A stretch of 64,000 nucleotides of DNA from Baylisascaris procyonis (Eukaryota > Nematoda > Chromadorea > Rhabditida > Ascarididae), in contig JAZARR010000200.1 in the NCBI GenBank assembly GCA_037389465.1, forward strand, positions 4,533,501 to 4,597,500. Direction: 5' to 3'. Positions 51,001 to 63,820 of this stretch are shown here, piece after piece; the stretch's first letter is position 1, and each line of letters begins with the position of its first letter. The translations under genes were made by a program, and so were the position numbers. The notes below the pieces were generated by a model. The model was not told the origin of the DNA. It did not search any database and saw only the letters and a list, made by a program, of their open reading frames with translations.

Positions 51001-54000
51001 AGTTGATGATGCCCTATGTCATCGGCTCATATGAGCTTCATTTGAGTTTATATCGAGCATTTATGGTGAAATGGTTACATAAAATTGGGAACTTCATAGT
51101 TTAAAATATGCAGGTGATATTTTGGGGCAATGTTGAACTCATTATTTCCAAAACAAATAAGACGAACTAGTATCTCATAGCAAGGAAAAAACGATTGAAA
51201 AGAATGCCCGAAGTATTGCATATCATGCCGATATCATAAATTATCACCAAACAATAAAGCATTTGCAATAAATGCATCCATACTTTCAATGATCCAACGA
51301 TCGGCAAAAGGATTTCAATCAAAGAACTCAGTCAAAAAACTCAAGGCCAACATGAACTCAAGGCCGTTCCCCCTCCACCTCCTCGTTCCCGCGGTGCTGG
51401 TTATTGTAGCGTAGAACCTATACGTGTCGTACTTTTCAAGTCAAACAATAGCTCAACAAACCATTATATACAATGATTTATAAAAGATTCAGACTATCAG
51501 TTGTTGGGGCTATTCGAAGATATACCACGATCACTTGGGAAGTACGAATATGGGTCTGATCGCAGTTGGCTATATGCTCAGTAGAAGTGGTGTAACCGAA
51601 ATGAAGCTCTCACCATCAATGTTTATGTTTCGTGCACGACTTGACCTTAATATCATCTTCATTGATTCCAGGTTTATCACCACTTTTCACTCTGAATAAC
51701 CTGAGGATTTAACTGGATAATTCATAATTGATTATATAAATTGTTTTTATTGTTTTTATTTAAATTTGGCATTTTCAACGCTAATTTCTTGGTTGATTCG
51801 AAATCACAACAGTCCGTAAAACGGTTTATGAGAGATATGCTAACTAATAGATGTAATAATTTTCCTTCTATCAAATATAGCCAAAAAAATCTAATCCAAA
51901 CTGTTGACATTTGAATGAAAGTGAGGACCGGAAGTTCTCTGAATTTTTTTAATTTAAATAGTTTTTCGAACGGAGAACTCGAATCCTGAAACCTTATCTC
52001 TAATTATGCGTCCTCTTGTTTTGGCTTTCAAGCTTTCTTGACTTTGCGATGAGCAGTTGACAATCCTTGCCAGTGATAAGAACGTTGCTACAACGTGCCA
52101 GTGATAAGAACATTTCCAGTGATAAGAACGTTGCTACAACTCTCAAGATGCTGGGTGCTCATTTAAAAACTCCTGAAAACTTATCTGCTATCTATCGCTC
52201 GTCGATGCCTCTTTCAAATAAAAGGACCATGCATTCGTCAAGTTACATGTGCATATTCATACTGCGACTCCTAAAACCAGTAATGGGGTCAAAACATCAA
52301 TAATGGAAGATTAACGAAGAATCAACCATTCACCCTCCAAGTTTCAGAATCAAAGAATTTTTCCATCATCAGTTTTTTCTATCGATGAGAGGCAAAAATA
52401 AAGAAAAAAAGTGAAATGTTTCATTAGTTCCACACAATCTACCCCAATTTAACAACAACGAATACTCTCTTTTATTTATAGAATAACAGCGTTGACTGGT
52501 TTTGCGGCATCTTCATTACTCGATATATCGTTGTATCATATTGTTCTACTCGATGATGCACATATTATCGAAAGAGCTCATCGAATATGTAAGCGTCACA
52601 TATTCATGTGGGTTACGTTTTCTTTTTCTATGGACCCATATGCTCACATATAGCTGTCCTCCTCCACTCCCCTACTAAATGAGCAGGTTAGTTGCAATAT
52701 CGAGTTTTCCAGCAATTAAGCCATAACTAGACGGCGAAAAAAACAAGGAAAAATGCATAATTTTGCGGGTAACTATCAAAAGATAATGAAAGTTACAGAA
52801 ATCCTGCAAAAAAATCGCCAGAAAACGCAAAATTTTCCATCGTGAGTTGTGAAGTTGATCAGTTTCACTGAAAAAAAAAATCGTCGCTTTTAGCGATTTT
52901 AACGTTTAAATTTTGAGATCTTATTGAGAAAGTGATCCCTGACACTTTATAAATTAGGCGATCGCATATTTTGTTCAAATTTTCGACCAAAAAAATTCGG
53001 CGAAAAATAATCGGCAGCGAAATATTTTGAAAGTTATGGTGAAATATTTATAAATGAATATTGTTTTACGTTCGTGTTGAGGTCTGCAATACGCCGATCT
53101 TCTCATACTCATGCCCCATAAACAAGAGTCTACGGAACACCTTCACATATTATGGCTCTCATATTGGTTTTATTATCCACTAAAGGAAGTGGATGCCGAT
53201 AACTCTAAAGGCGTACCGTGCGTTCAGTCATTGAATTGAATAACGAAAATAGCAAAAATCGTGGACAGCTAAAATATATTACACCACCAAAAAATAGCGA
53301 AAATAGCGAACAAAATAGCACAAGCCTTCTCACATAGACGTTTCGAAAACTATGCATTTGAACTTATATATGATTTCTGTTCTATTCCGCTCCTTTTTAG
53401 AATTCCCATTTTATTCCAGTCTCGATTGAATGCGATCGGTGAAATTACCCTCCATGCTAACACTGCCAGATATTGGCCAATTAAACGAAGTAAATATCGC
53501 CTATCCTTTCAGAGGCAAATTCATCATGGATGAATTTTATATATGTGAATATGGTTCTAAAAGTGAATGAGAAGAAAAATTTAGCTCTCATGCTTTCAGA
53601 AAATCCGTTGCTAAACTGCAAAAATCTACCGACATTTTGCCAAGAATTACTTGACAGTTTACCAAGTTTTAGTAACGTCTGAACATTCCTCAATGACTCT
53701 CACAAATGTGATGATCGAAATCGATGCAACATCGCATCCATTAACTAAGCGGATATTCGCACATACATGTGTAGTGCAGGTAATTGCAATGGCTAAAGCT
53801 AGATTTCATTTCAGGAAGAGGGGAGGAAAGTACAAGCAATGAGATCCCATAATCTTATGGATGGGATAATTGAGCGTCCATGAGGTGCTCAAAGCCATTT
53901 CACTTAATGAATCCACGAGCAATAAAAATGTTTTCATATCAGATAGCCAATCCATGATTAATCCATAGCTGCAGCTGCAATAATCCCTTTCTCTTCTCTC

Positions 54001-55644
54001 GCTCTGACTATGAGTGCCGAATCTTGAACTGCAATGAATGATCAGCCTTAATGCACAAGGACGAATGAGGATTAGGCTTCAATAAAGTTTTTCTACTTTT
54101 GCGTCCAGTGTTTCTTACCTTATTTTGTTGCATTGTAAGAGTGAAAGAATTCAACAGAGTGAACATTTCTTGCTCGATATTTGCATATGGACAATGCATA
54201 TGGACATGCATGTGCATTGCGGTTTACCAAATGCAAATGCAAAAGAATGTTTATCGTTTATCATTGAGTTTTCACATTTTTCATTCATTCATAGCTTATC
54301 AAATAGCGTTTTATAAGTTATAAATCAAAAATATTGACATCCAACTTTCAAAAAATTTTATGCATTTTGTATTTTTTTAAAGCTTTTTATGCATTAATGC
54401 AATTTATGCGCTTCTTTTTTTTGTTAAAATTTATAAGTTATCGAAGTTTATTGCATTATTGCAAAAGAAAAAATTTTTCTGGGAAAAATTTACGACAATA
54501 ATTCGAAATCGATAAACTATCAAAAATTTTTTTTTTTCACTTTTTAAATTACAAAATCGAAATGCAATGATCTATTGCAGTGTTGAATAAGAACCAATCA
54601 ACAACTGGCTATTACCGTATGCTGCATAAAGGCACTGGTTATGTATGGGTGCAAAGTCAATTTTGCATTGTGCCAATGTTACGTGCAAGTGTTTCACATT
54701 GTATTGTCGCTATTACCGAAGTTTTCAGGTAAGGAATTTACTCTGAATCGTTTCTTTAGTAATTCGTAAGAATGAAACCGGAAGAAGCGAAATCTCTAGA
54801 ATCTGAATTTAAACAGTTAACTTGGTCAACAGTATTACTTTCATTGAATGATCGCTTCTGCCAGATATTCATCTGCATAGGTAGTAAGTATTTAGCCGAT
54901 CGGATTGCTCATCTCCATGAATGGCTAATCGTGTGCGCCTTGCATTATGCGTATTTGTAAAGGTTAACAACAGGTTCATTCGAATTTCTATGCTATGCAA
55001 ATCCGTTTTCTCGCAAAATTAGAACTCATTTCGTTCGTTGATTATTTTATCGCATGAACATCTGGTCACTAATTCCCTCTTTTCTCCCTTTCTGTTCAAA
55101 AAAGAAAATCACCTGAAATCACCAGTTCGAGTCTTTGTTAACACTCGTTATTCTTGATTGACTCTCATCAAGGCCACATGTGGGGTGTTCGATATGCTTG
55201 AATTTTACTTGTTATCTGGCTTCCTATCTCAGTATTGAAATTGAAAATATCCCACCTTGATGAGCATTCATAATTTCCATAACCTCAGGCAATATCACTT
55301 AAAGACGGCGCATGATGTACATATATAGATTTCGCACTTAACTTCCAATACTTAAAAAAATTCAAATATTTCGAGGAATCAATGCATCTTTCCCAGAAAT
55401 TATGCTGGTTGATGTTTAAAATTCATATATTGATACCATCGAAATCAATAATTTATAGTAAAAGCATGTTATTTTTTAAAAATTTAGCGCTCGAGAAGGT
55501 GATCAAACATTGGCATTAGTGCAAAAAAGTGCCGCTAACGAACCAACTACACCGAGTACCACGCTTGGAGAATATTCGAATTTATTTTACAAGGGAGCGC
55601 CTGCAGTCAGTCCTGCCAGTCAGCATTCAACACCCGATACCTAG
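48062..55644 (+). CDS. hlh-34: single-minded (SIM)-type bHLH-PAS transcription factor, 7 exons, 362 aa
   Basis: A nuclear DNA-binding factor expected to pair with an ARNT-type partner. Exons: 48062-48160, 49715-49912, 50245-50445, 51493-51671, 52482-52588, 54581-54728, 55488-55644; 1089 nt, all phases agree. Exon 1 encodes the basic-HLH start ([13 protein letters not shown], then [13 protein letters not shown]). Exon 2 completes the HLH ([18 protein letters not shown]) and begins PAS-A ([26 protein letters not shown]). Exon 3 ends with [13 protein letters not shown]. Exon 4 holds [19 protein letters not shown] and [17 protein letters not shown] of PAS-B. Exons 5-6 finish PAS-B ([18 protein letters not shown]). 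The order and wording follow vertebrate SIM more closely than NPAS1/3. The C-terminus after PAS-B is only about 60 residues, much shorter than in SIM1/2. The ATG follows directly on a splice acceptor, so either the leader is trans-spliced or a short coding exon lies upstream. The C. elegans counterpart is probably hlh-34; that symbol is an inference. Confidence 0.92.
49474..49494. promoter_or_regulatory. 21-bp palindrome with TGACTGA half-sites
   Basis: ATCAGTCAATGATTGACTGA followed by T is a perfect 10+1+10 palindrome in the first intron of the bHLH-PAS gene. TGACT half-sites resemble bZIP targets. Function unknown. Confidence 0.4.
50837..51016. repeat. 48-bp minisatellite, 3.75 copies
   Basis: Units begin GCGACATTAAGCTGAGG at 50837, 50885, 50933 and 50981; the last is partial and diverged. 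Units 2 and 3 are identical except at the end. The array lies in the intron between bHLH-PAS exons 50245-50445 and 51493-51671. The period is a multiple of three and one forward frame stays open through three units, but no exon borders fit. Confidence 0.93.
52067..52140. repeat. short direct repeats CCAGTGATAAGAACgttgctacaac
   Basis: Three copies of CCAGTGATAAGAAC within 75 bp, two of them followed by GTTGCTACAAC, in a bHLH-PAS intron. Confidence 0.85.
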
Positions 55645-58210
55645 TGAAATTCAGCGCCAAATGTCAGAGTGACCATCGGGAAATGACCACTGCAATAGTG
55701 GAAATAAGGTTGCTCAATTTTTGCATATATTTATTTATTTGCCTTTATATGCCTTCGCAAATTTTCATAGAAATGCACTATAACAAGTTCGTGTCTGCGT
55801 GTATATGTGTCTCCCATTGTCTGTCCCTTTAGGCGTTTCGAGGTGAAGCATAAAAACCACAACGACGAAAACACTTCAGAAAACCTTTTCTTATCGATTT
55901 CTTGCGATTAGCGACATCTCATATCACTTATCAAAAGCTGAAGGAATCTATCAGAACATCCCTGTTACGGTCGATCGGTAAAATGTTTTAAAAAAACCGC
56001 ATCGCTGCCATCGAAGGAACCATAATCATGCAAGGAGCGGCTTTAACGGACTCACCTAATTCCCCATCCTCTGCTTTTATCTTGCTATCATCAGGTCTCT
56101 CTAACAGATCTGATAGCTTGTTTTTCCACTCCTCATCAGCCAAGTGGTAGTGCCATCTCCAGGGTTCATAAGAGTCGACGCTTAATACTTAATTCTGCTA
56201 ATGAAGTATACAAATAGTTACGATCTATAAACTGCGGCAGTGATCAAAGATCAGCTTTGCGGTAAACATCTAGCGACACAGGCCAGAAATACTTACGGCA
56301 TCGTTACTCATAATATACTAGTGTAATATTACTAGTAGCAGTGACCTCAGGGAGATGGCAACGAAACTTCAGAAACCCGTCAACGAATTAGCACCACCAC
56401 AAAATGAAATAAAATAACCGAAAACCTAATCTTTGATCATTATCGCAATTCAAAACCACAAGCGGCAACACAACTCGGAGCTTTTTCATCCAATCTTAGA
56501 TGAAAAAAAAACACATAACTTTTCAACACTGTTTACTTTCCTATAATTTGAAGTACCTCTCTGTGATATATCTGAGTGTGTACAAAGAGGTCCGTATTGA
56601 CCTTTTATTCCTCCGATAGTCGTTTATACAGTTTCAGCACATCGCCCATCGAACAACTTGCAGAAAGATATAAAGTTCGAGAGCAAAAATAAACAGACTC
56701 TTTTTATAAGCAAACTACTGCCAACATTGAAGTGCAGTAACAATCAAATCGTCTCTAACAATAATCACCCCAAAAAAACCAAAGGAAATGTACATCCTCA
56801 ATTGTACAGGTGTATAATCACAAGGTAATTACTATATACATCGAAATCAGTCAAGTAAACACTCAGTGATAGAAAATATCGCTACCAATGAATATATAGC
56901 ATAACGAAAGAGTTTTAAAATATGTGGTGATGATCGTGGATAGCGTCATGACATAAAACGAAAACCACATTGATGATAAATAATAGACAAAAGCGAAATA
57001 TACAGCAGAGAGAAGCGAATCAGTAGCAAATAGAGGAGGTGAAGGGAGAGGGGTGTAGAGGAAAGGGCGATGAGGGAATTGCCGGCACTCCCTCTCTACG
57101 CCCGTTTTGGCTTTCCTGCATGGGATGTTGAATAAAACTAACAGAAATAACTTCAACTTGAGGTTAGCCTCCCCTTTCTCGCTCACTCTTATACTTTTAG
57201 TTGTGAATATTTTCCATATCATATGCACACATATATCTTTGCCGGAATGCCTTGCTCATCGCACGATAAACCTCAAAGACGCAATTGATAAAACATGGAC
57301 GGTTTTCACACTCACAATAATATAATAGCTGATTTAATTCTACCACCTTCATGCGTACATGTCTCCACCATTTTCCTCAGCGATATATCGAATCTTTGAA
57401 GGGGTGAAGAACCGCAGTGGCTCGTTGATTAGCAACTAAACCGCCACCCACAATGCCAATTTCAATTCGATACTCTCGACAACCACTGATTTTCTCATTT
57501 TGGAAACACCCTAAAAAGCTGAATCTCTTCCCACTCACCTTCCTCTCCCCACCCCCTTCCCTAAAAAGCGGAGCATAATTCAGCTTCATTTGATAGCATC
57601 TCATACCCTTTCAAATACACCCATCTCCTCAGTCTTTATCTTAGATCCAAGGTACGATTATAAGACACAGATCGAAAGAAGAAGGAATATGGAATACACG
57701 CCAAGAACGATAAACGAATAAAACTTGACGAGCTAACTGCGGTAAACCAGCCGCAAGCTAACTATAAATATACTGTAATTAGAATAACATGGGCGATCTG
57801 CCGAGAATATTCTTCCTTTGCAATTCTATTGAAAGGTATTAATTCAACTATAGAAATACGTTAAACTGTCGCGACATTTACAGTGATACCTCAATTATGC
57901 TGTTCGGAAATGGAGCAATATGAAATTTTCTTTTGTTCCTCCGACATATTCTGAAAATTATTATCTAAACCACTTCATATCTAACATTTCCTCTCAACCA
58001 GAAACTTCAACTTCGTCGAAAGCTATACGTGAGAGATACGGAGCAATAAATTAGAATTAACTGATGCTTAGAATGAGTTCACATATGCGCGCCTGAAAAA
58101 AAATCCTCTCTTAACGCTCATTTAATTTAGTTTATCTCTTAGTTCAAAATTTCTCACTATACTGCTCATTTCTAAATAGCGCAAATTTAGCGAAGAATTA
58201 AGGTATCAAA
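55645..58210. other. shared 3' region between convergent genes
   Basis: The bHLH-PAS gene (+) and the autophagy-receptor gene (-) converge here. AATAAA at 56688-56693 (+) is a possible, distant 3' end for the former. No further exon seen. Confidence 0.5.
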
Positions 58211-61200
58211 TTAAACATCTTCCGAACCAATGTGCGACAACGATTCCGCTTCGACCACGTCGAAATCTGAATCGAGTATCGTCGATACAGCGCTTTCTGA
58301 TTCATCGTCATTGATCAAGAGATCCTGAACTTTTCACCATCATAAAACTGTGCCTTTGAAAATCGCTCTCATCACACTTGCAGATGAAAATGCAGTGCTG
58401 GCATAACTTTTCTGTTACAATTCTAAATCGAATTGACAAATTTTATTGAGAGAACTCAATCGAGCTGCAGTTGAAATATTTCACAGCCTAACCCCAAAGC
58501 AGCTTGCGCTCCCTTTAGAAGATAAGAGAAAAGGCGCATCAGAGGTTGGCAAAACACTCGCCCTTAGCAAATTTTTTCGAAGGCTTGTCCTTCCTTCCGG
58601 AAGCAATGAATCCAAATGAAAATTTTCGAGGATAAGTCTGGCCGACTGCGACTCAAATTCTACGAGTTTGGCTTTAGCGATTCGTAGGCCGAAACTAAAC
58701 TTTGAAAGGAAATGCACATGGACGTTTGTGAAGGTGAATGCATTAGGACCCAGAATGCTTTTTTTTCGAAAAAAAACATTTTAAGACGAGTTCGAAATAA
58801 CTGTATGCTCGGATTATCTGAAACCCGGAAAATGATCTCGTAATTACAGTCTAATCGGGTATGGGAAGAACAATGCCCCCACTTCATTACTGTCAGACCA
58901 TTTTGCAATACCGTGTAAGTACCCACGTTTATGCTTCAATTGTGCGATATTTGAGCCAACGGCACAAAGCTAGTCAACAATGAGTTAGATTCGTTCCGTG
59001 CGCAAGTGCTTCGAAACGCACATGCCGCAAACCCAAAATGCACATACCATTTCATCAACTGCTGACGACGACACACCCATTTGAAAGATAAGTGGCGGCC
59101 CGAAGAAGCGACTGTGGTGAGTGGAAGGGTCACGAGACATTGCCAATCGCCATATCGCCCTGCATGGTTTCCCATCGAGAGGAGCGTTCATCCATACGAC
59201 AGCATCCAGCGATCGACCAACTTGAAGCGAATTCGGCAATGAAATCGAACAGAAGAACGGATCAAGATTTGGTGTATGACATACCAGTTCCAGCTGCAAA
59301 TTGAATGCTTAAACGAGCTACTTTTGATGGTTTAAACTATGATTGGGAAAATACGACGGACCTTCGGCGATGAATGATAGAAAAAAATGCAGAAGAATGC
59401 CACGATGGAATCAAGGACATCAACTTCATCCTATCTCAATCTTCACTTCACCTTTGCCACTAGAAGAAGACATTTGAATGTAATAGGCTAAACAACATTG
59501 CTACAGTGTAATCGACCCTCCCCCCCCCCCCTCCATCCCTCCTCCTCCCCAACCACAATTACTTCGGCAGAACATTGACCAGTCATCTAAACTAATCTAA
59601 CAACTAAACGTCCAAGCAATAACCTCACAAATCCCTCCATTGGTTCCAGTGCAAGAAAAAACGTATATTGCTAAACTCTATAAAGTTGAGCATTTTGCAC
59701 ATTTCGGATAGTTCATGAGCAAGCCCACATATGAGCAGATCCTTGTCCCCTTTCTTGAAGGTTAGCAAATCCCAAGCATATCCTACCACCACTTCCTTGA
59801 TCATTAGAACGCTCGTTGTTTGCATGAACGCTTGTAAGAAGAGATCAACAACGAACATCTGCATGAAATTTGAAAAAAAAATGAATCGAAAAAGATGACA
59901 AGCACGAAATTAAAAATTTCAGTTGACACGTTTTTCATCCGACGAAATTTGTGCATCACAATGTGATGATAGAATTTTTCTGAGAGTAGTAATAAAGGAA
60001 GAGACTCTCCCCTTCCTCTTTGGAATATTTTAAGCGAAAAGGAGCGCCTTCGATATTTTTACAAAACAACTAATCGTCCTTAAATATCTCCTCGGCATAA
60101 TGAAATCAGAATTTAATCATCCCCTTCGTTGACGTTTATATATGTGAAAAAAGCGTTCCGTTAGAACCAAAAATACTAACCGTAACGTTTTTCCACTTCA
60201 TCGTACCCGAGTTACGAATAGTCCATTGTTTCCAGAACGTTCCTTTACTCTCATCGATTTCGGTCATTAGCGCAACTTCACCTTCATGCTCAATTTCGGC
60301 GTCCAATATCTCATTACTCTCCGGCGACAATTTGTTTGTTAGACGCACAAAAGTCGGAGGCGACAATTGCGCGTTCGCAGCACTACTTTTCGATAAAAAA
60401 TGTCGACGCAACGATGCCAAATCCTCAACGCGCATATCGATAGCTGGTCGAACGATCGTATGATGAGGATCATGTGAGAATACCTCATCCAATTTAAGAT
60501 CAGCAAAATTGCAATCCGTATGCACACATATGAATGGCATAGCATCACAACCACCAGACTGATGAATTCGTGATGAATCTGATGTTTGACTTGTCGTCAG
60601 ACAATCAATATTATCCGAAGTATATAAAGAGCCAGTAATCTCGTAGCCCGATTGATCTGTTCGAATTTCGTGGACAGATATTTCGGAAGATTGTGACTCG
60701 TTCAGAAGATTTGAGCACTTCTCGACATCGTTTATCGGCGAGTTGTTCAAATTCATTAGCTCAGATTTATTCGGATTCAAGCCAATAACAGTCGACATGG
60801 ACGATGCAGTGCTGGTGTTGCTGTCTAAAATAAGCTGTGAATCCTTTAGATGGTTGTTTTCTGAATGCAGTTTTTTGGTATCATCTAATGAATTATGCTC
60901 ATTGATTTCTTGACATCTAGTAAGCAAACGTTCATTGCTAAGGTCTTCTTTATCCCCTGGCTGCGTGAATGGTGATAAGATACTCTCGTTCTTCTTCGAA
61001 AATTCGTCACCTTCCTTCGGCACATCAGCTACAGCCGCTGATGCAGATTTATCGAATTCATTCGTTGCAAATGAATCCACAAGTGACGTGACATTCTCGG
61101 ATTCCACTACGACCTTCCCATTATAATCTCGCGCCGTCTCTTCAATCGTCGTTGTGGTTTCGAATACTTCACGAAGTTCCCCATTATTCGACCATGAACG

Positions 61201-63820
61201 ATCGTCGTGATGGCTATCCGATTGCTTGCCATCGTTAACTTCGTCAAATTTGCAATCTGTTTCCTTGTCGGGTACCGCCTCTTTCCGGGAACAACAAGTG
61301 CATGAATCCGCAGGTGCAACGTTGCTGTGGTGGGAACACATATCCGATGTGAACAATGAAGAGAGACGTGCGTCCAACTCACGTTTCACTTCGAAACGAA
61401 TCTCATCGCGAACCTGAAGAAATTCTGAGTGAGGAACTGCAGCATCAATACGCAAACAAAACATTGCAAACATTTCAATCAATACAAAATTATTGCAAAC
61501 CTATCTCATACTCTTTTTACTTTTTTACACTTTTTTTGAGAACTGCGAAATGTATACTCATTGCGCTAATAATGCAAAATTTACACAACATAAAGAATAA
61601 AACTATAACTGAAAACCAATCCATCGACCTATTTTCATCTATACAATATTAATAAATTGGTGGCTTTAAAGATTAAAGGCCATCCAATGAGCAATTTTAG
61701 GCAAAGTGAACTAAAGATTCGCAATCATGAAATGAAAAAATAAAAAATCCGAACACAGCATTGCTGCAGAAAAAAAAAAATTTTGAAATTTTATTTCAAA
61801 CGAAATCTGTAAAATCCTTATCCATCTAACAACTAAGCAGGTATTTTTCTTCCACATATAAAGAAAATATATTACTGCGAAAAAGTTTATGACTAAACGA
61901 TCGGCTGACTGAAATACAACAAAACAATGGAACCTTTTCCATTACAGAATCCAACATCTTCGATAGCGCTCCTTGTTCCTCCGAAACTGTCGTCGATTTC
62001 CTCACCGATGATGAATCCTAAAAACTTTCATAAAATCGAACATCTTAAATTCTTTTAAGCATGTTTATTGTGGCCAAAATACTCTTCTCTAAAAACTTTC
62101 TAACGAGGGATCGAAAATCCATCAACTGGAATAAAATAAGAGCAAAGCTGAGCTCATAAGTTCCGGCAAATAAATCAGCAGTATTTAAGCAAAATACAAT
62201 GAACGAAAATTATGAATTACAAATATTTCAGTTTTGAAGGAAACAACTCGCTCGTATCCCATCACTATGAACTTGTGAGCTAGTTTAGTGCATTACACCT
62301 CAATCCCACAAAAAAACGAAAATCGGACCTGTCTTCTGGCCGCGAACTTTTCATCATCCACCACCAATTGTATTAAACAAATTTATAAACAAAAGAAAAA
62401 AAATGTTCACCATTGAATCAGCGCAGCTGTCAGTAGAAGCAACGTTTTCATATTTGTAATTGCCATCAATAAGAACGACCATCGTCGATTTACCCGCCGC
62501 AAGAAGATCACTAACGGCTGCCTCCAATTATTTTGTGCAAAATAATTTCACTCAAATGATTAATCAATAATTACAGTCTATTATACGGTAAAAAAGCAAC
62601 AAATTAATTACCACTTCCCGTCTTGCATAAACCTATTACTTTACAGCAGGAAATAATATAAACTCTCTGAGTAATGCTTGCTAAGTGAGAATTGATTTTT
62701 AAAAGATAATGAGTGCTCGAGTTGAAAAACTTTTTCAGCCAGATCTTCTCCCTTCTTCCACGATTGCAATTTTAGCGATCAGTTTACACGATCGAACACA
62801 CTTCCATGGCAGATCAATATGCCCTCTCTTGCATTATTTCACAATCGTGCGCGCTGTTCAAGTTGCATTTCTATGATGACAGCCATATTATTATAGTAAA
62901 AAAATAAATAAAAAGGGATGGATTTGGATCAAACGTTGTATCGAATCAACGCACAGCCATAAAATAGCTTTATCGTTGCCCAATACATCTTCTTTCAGTG
63001 ATAAAAACTCAAAGCAAACGCATATAGGCGAAGATAACATCTATTCATAGATCAAATTAAGACCAGAAAAAATCGATCGAACGAAACTAGAAGACTCTAG
63101 TTGAAATATTTGCTTTTATCAGTAGTATAAACAAAACTGATAACGGCACAACCGTATAAAGCACGAAAGTTAAACACAACAACGCAACAAAGGAACCAAC
63201 CTTATAAGACTCAGTGTTGTCCATTATGACGAAGTCGCCATCTGAATCCTCATATTTTGGATGACCATTGAGGATAAAATTATTGCTGATGAAGATTTCA
63301 GCTGATTGAGCAATTCGATTAGCCTCTGTTTGACGTATTTCAATTGAAATTGGTTCACCTAATGAAGTTGTATGATGAGATGACAACTCGTCAACATTTG
63401 TATGCAATAATAAACGCATCTTTAACGTTGCTTCTTCCAATATATGGCAACTGAAATTTTGTGAAATTTAGATAGTGAAATTTATCAACAAAAAGAATCA
63501 AGAATACGACGATGAGTGAGAACAACACACATACAGTTGGCATTCAAATCATTCGTGGACAACATCCCTTTCCTCCCGCTACCCTCCCTTAAACCAATCT
63601 CCAGCCGGGAAACATTTGAGCGGAACGTGAGGTGGAGGCATGCGAATCATCATGAGAAAAAAAAAGCCCAGAATTGCAGAATACGGGCAAAATGGACACA
63701 ATCGTACCTTATATGTTGCATGAACTTCACTTCTTTGAATACGGTCCGCGCGCGTTTCAGTTCGGAAGATATGCAACTTGCATAGACTATTCGAGTCTTA
63801 GATGTTTTGAATAGGAACAT
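58211..63820 (-). CDS. NBR1/p62-type selective autophagy receptor (PB1, ZZ-like, FW, LIR), 7 exons, 716 aa
   Basis: Such receptors tie cargo to the forming autophagosome. Exons in minus order: 63820-63708, 63450-63201, 62521-62411, 62017-61934, 61413-60181, 59293-59048, 58324-58211; 2151 nt, every phase agrees. PB1 domain: about residues 46-146, with the acidic OPCA motif YEDSDGDFVIMD (104-115) and a final strand MVVLIDG. The long fifth exon (187-597) is mostly acidic and Ser/Thr-rich, then holds a degenerate ZZ-like patch (Cys residues then FSHDPHHTIVRP, about 473-512) and the first half of an FW domain (FWKQWTIRNSGTMKWKNVT). Exon 6 completes the FW fold (VVWMNAPLDGKPCRAIWRLA, FFGPPLIFQMGV). 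Exon 7 encodes DSDFDVVEAE, a good LIR, and the stop. No UBA domain is visible. The C. elegans relative may be sqst-1, whose length is similar from memory; FW makes NBR1 the closer domain match. The start is uncertain: ATG at 63820 or an internal ATG at 63722. Confidence 0.85.
58253..58264 (-). other. LIR (LC3/GABARAP-interacting) core motif FDVV
   Basis: Codons read Phe-Asp-Val-Val, preceded by Asp-Ser-Asp and followed by Glu-Ala-Glu: an aromatic, two residues, a Val, with acids on both sides, as in known LIR motifs. It sits 13 residues before the stop codon. Confidence 0.75.
59516..59531 (+). repeat. C-run
   Basis: A C-tract followed by CT-rich sequence in the intron 59294-60180 of the autophagy-receptor gene; on the coding strand it is a G-run. 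Confidence 0.85.

Noticed and set aside
51115..51172. Segment after TATGCAG starting VIFWGN, considered as the exon joining PAS-A to PAS-B.
   Set aside because: No donor site before its stop; exon 51493 supplies [10 protein letters not shown] in the right phase and matches the family.
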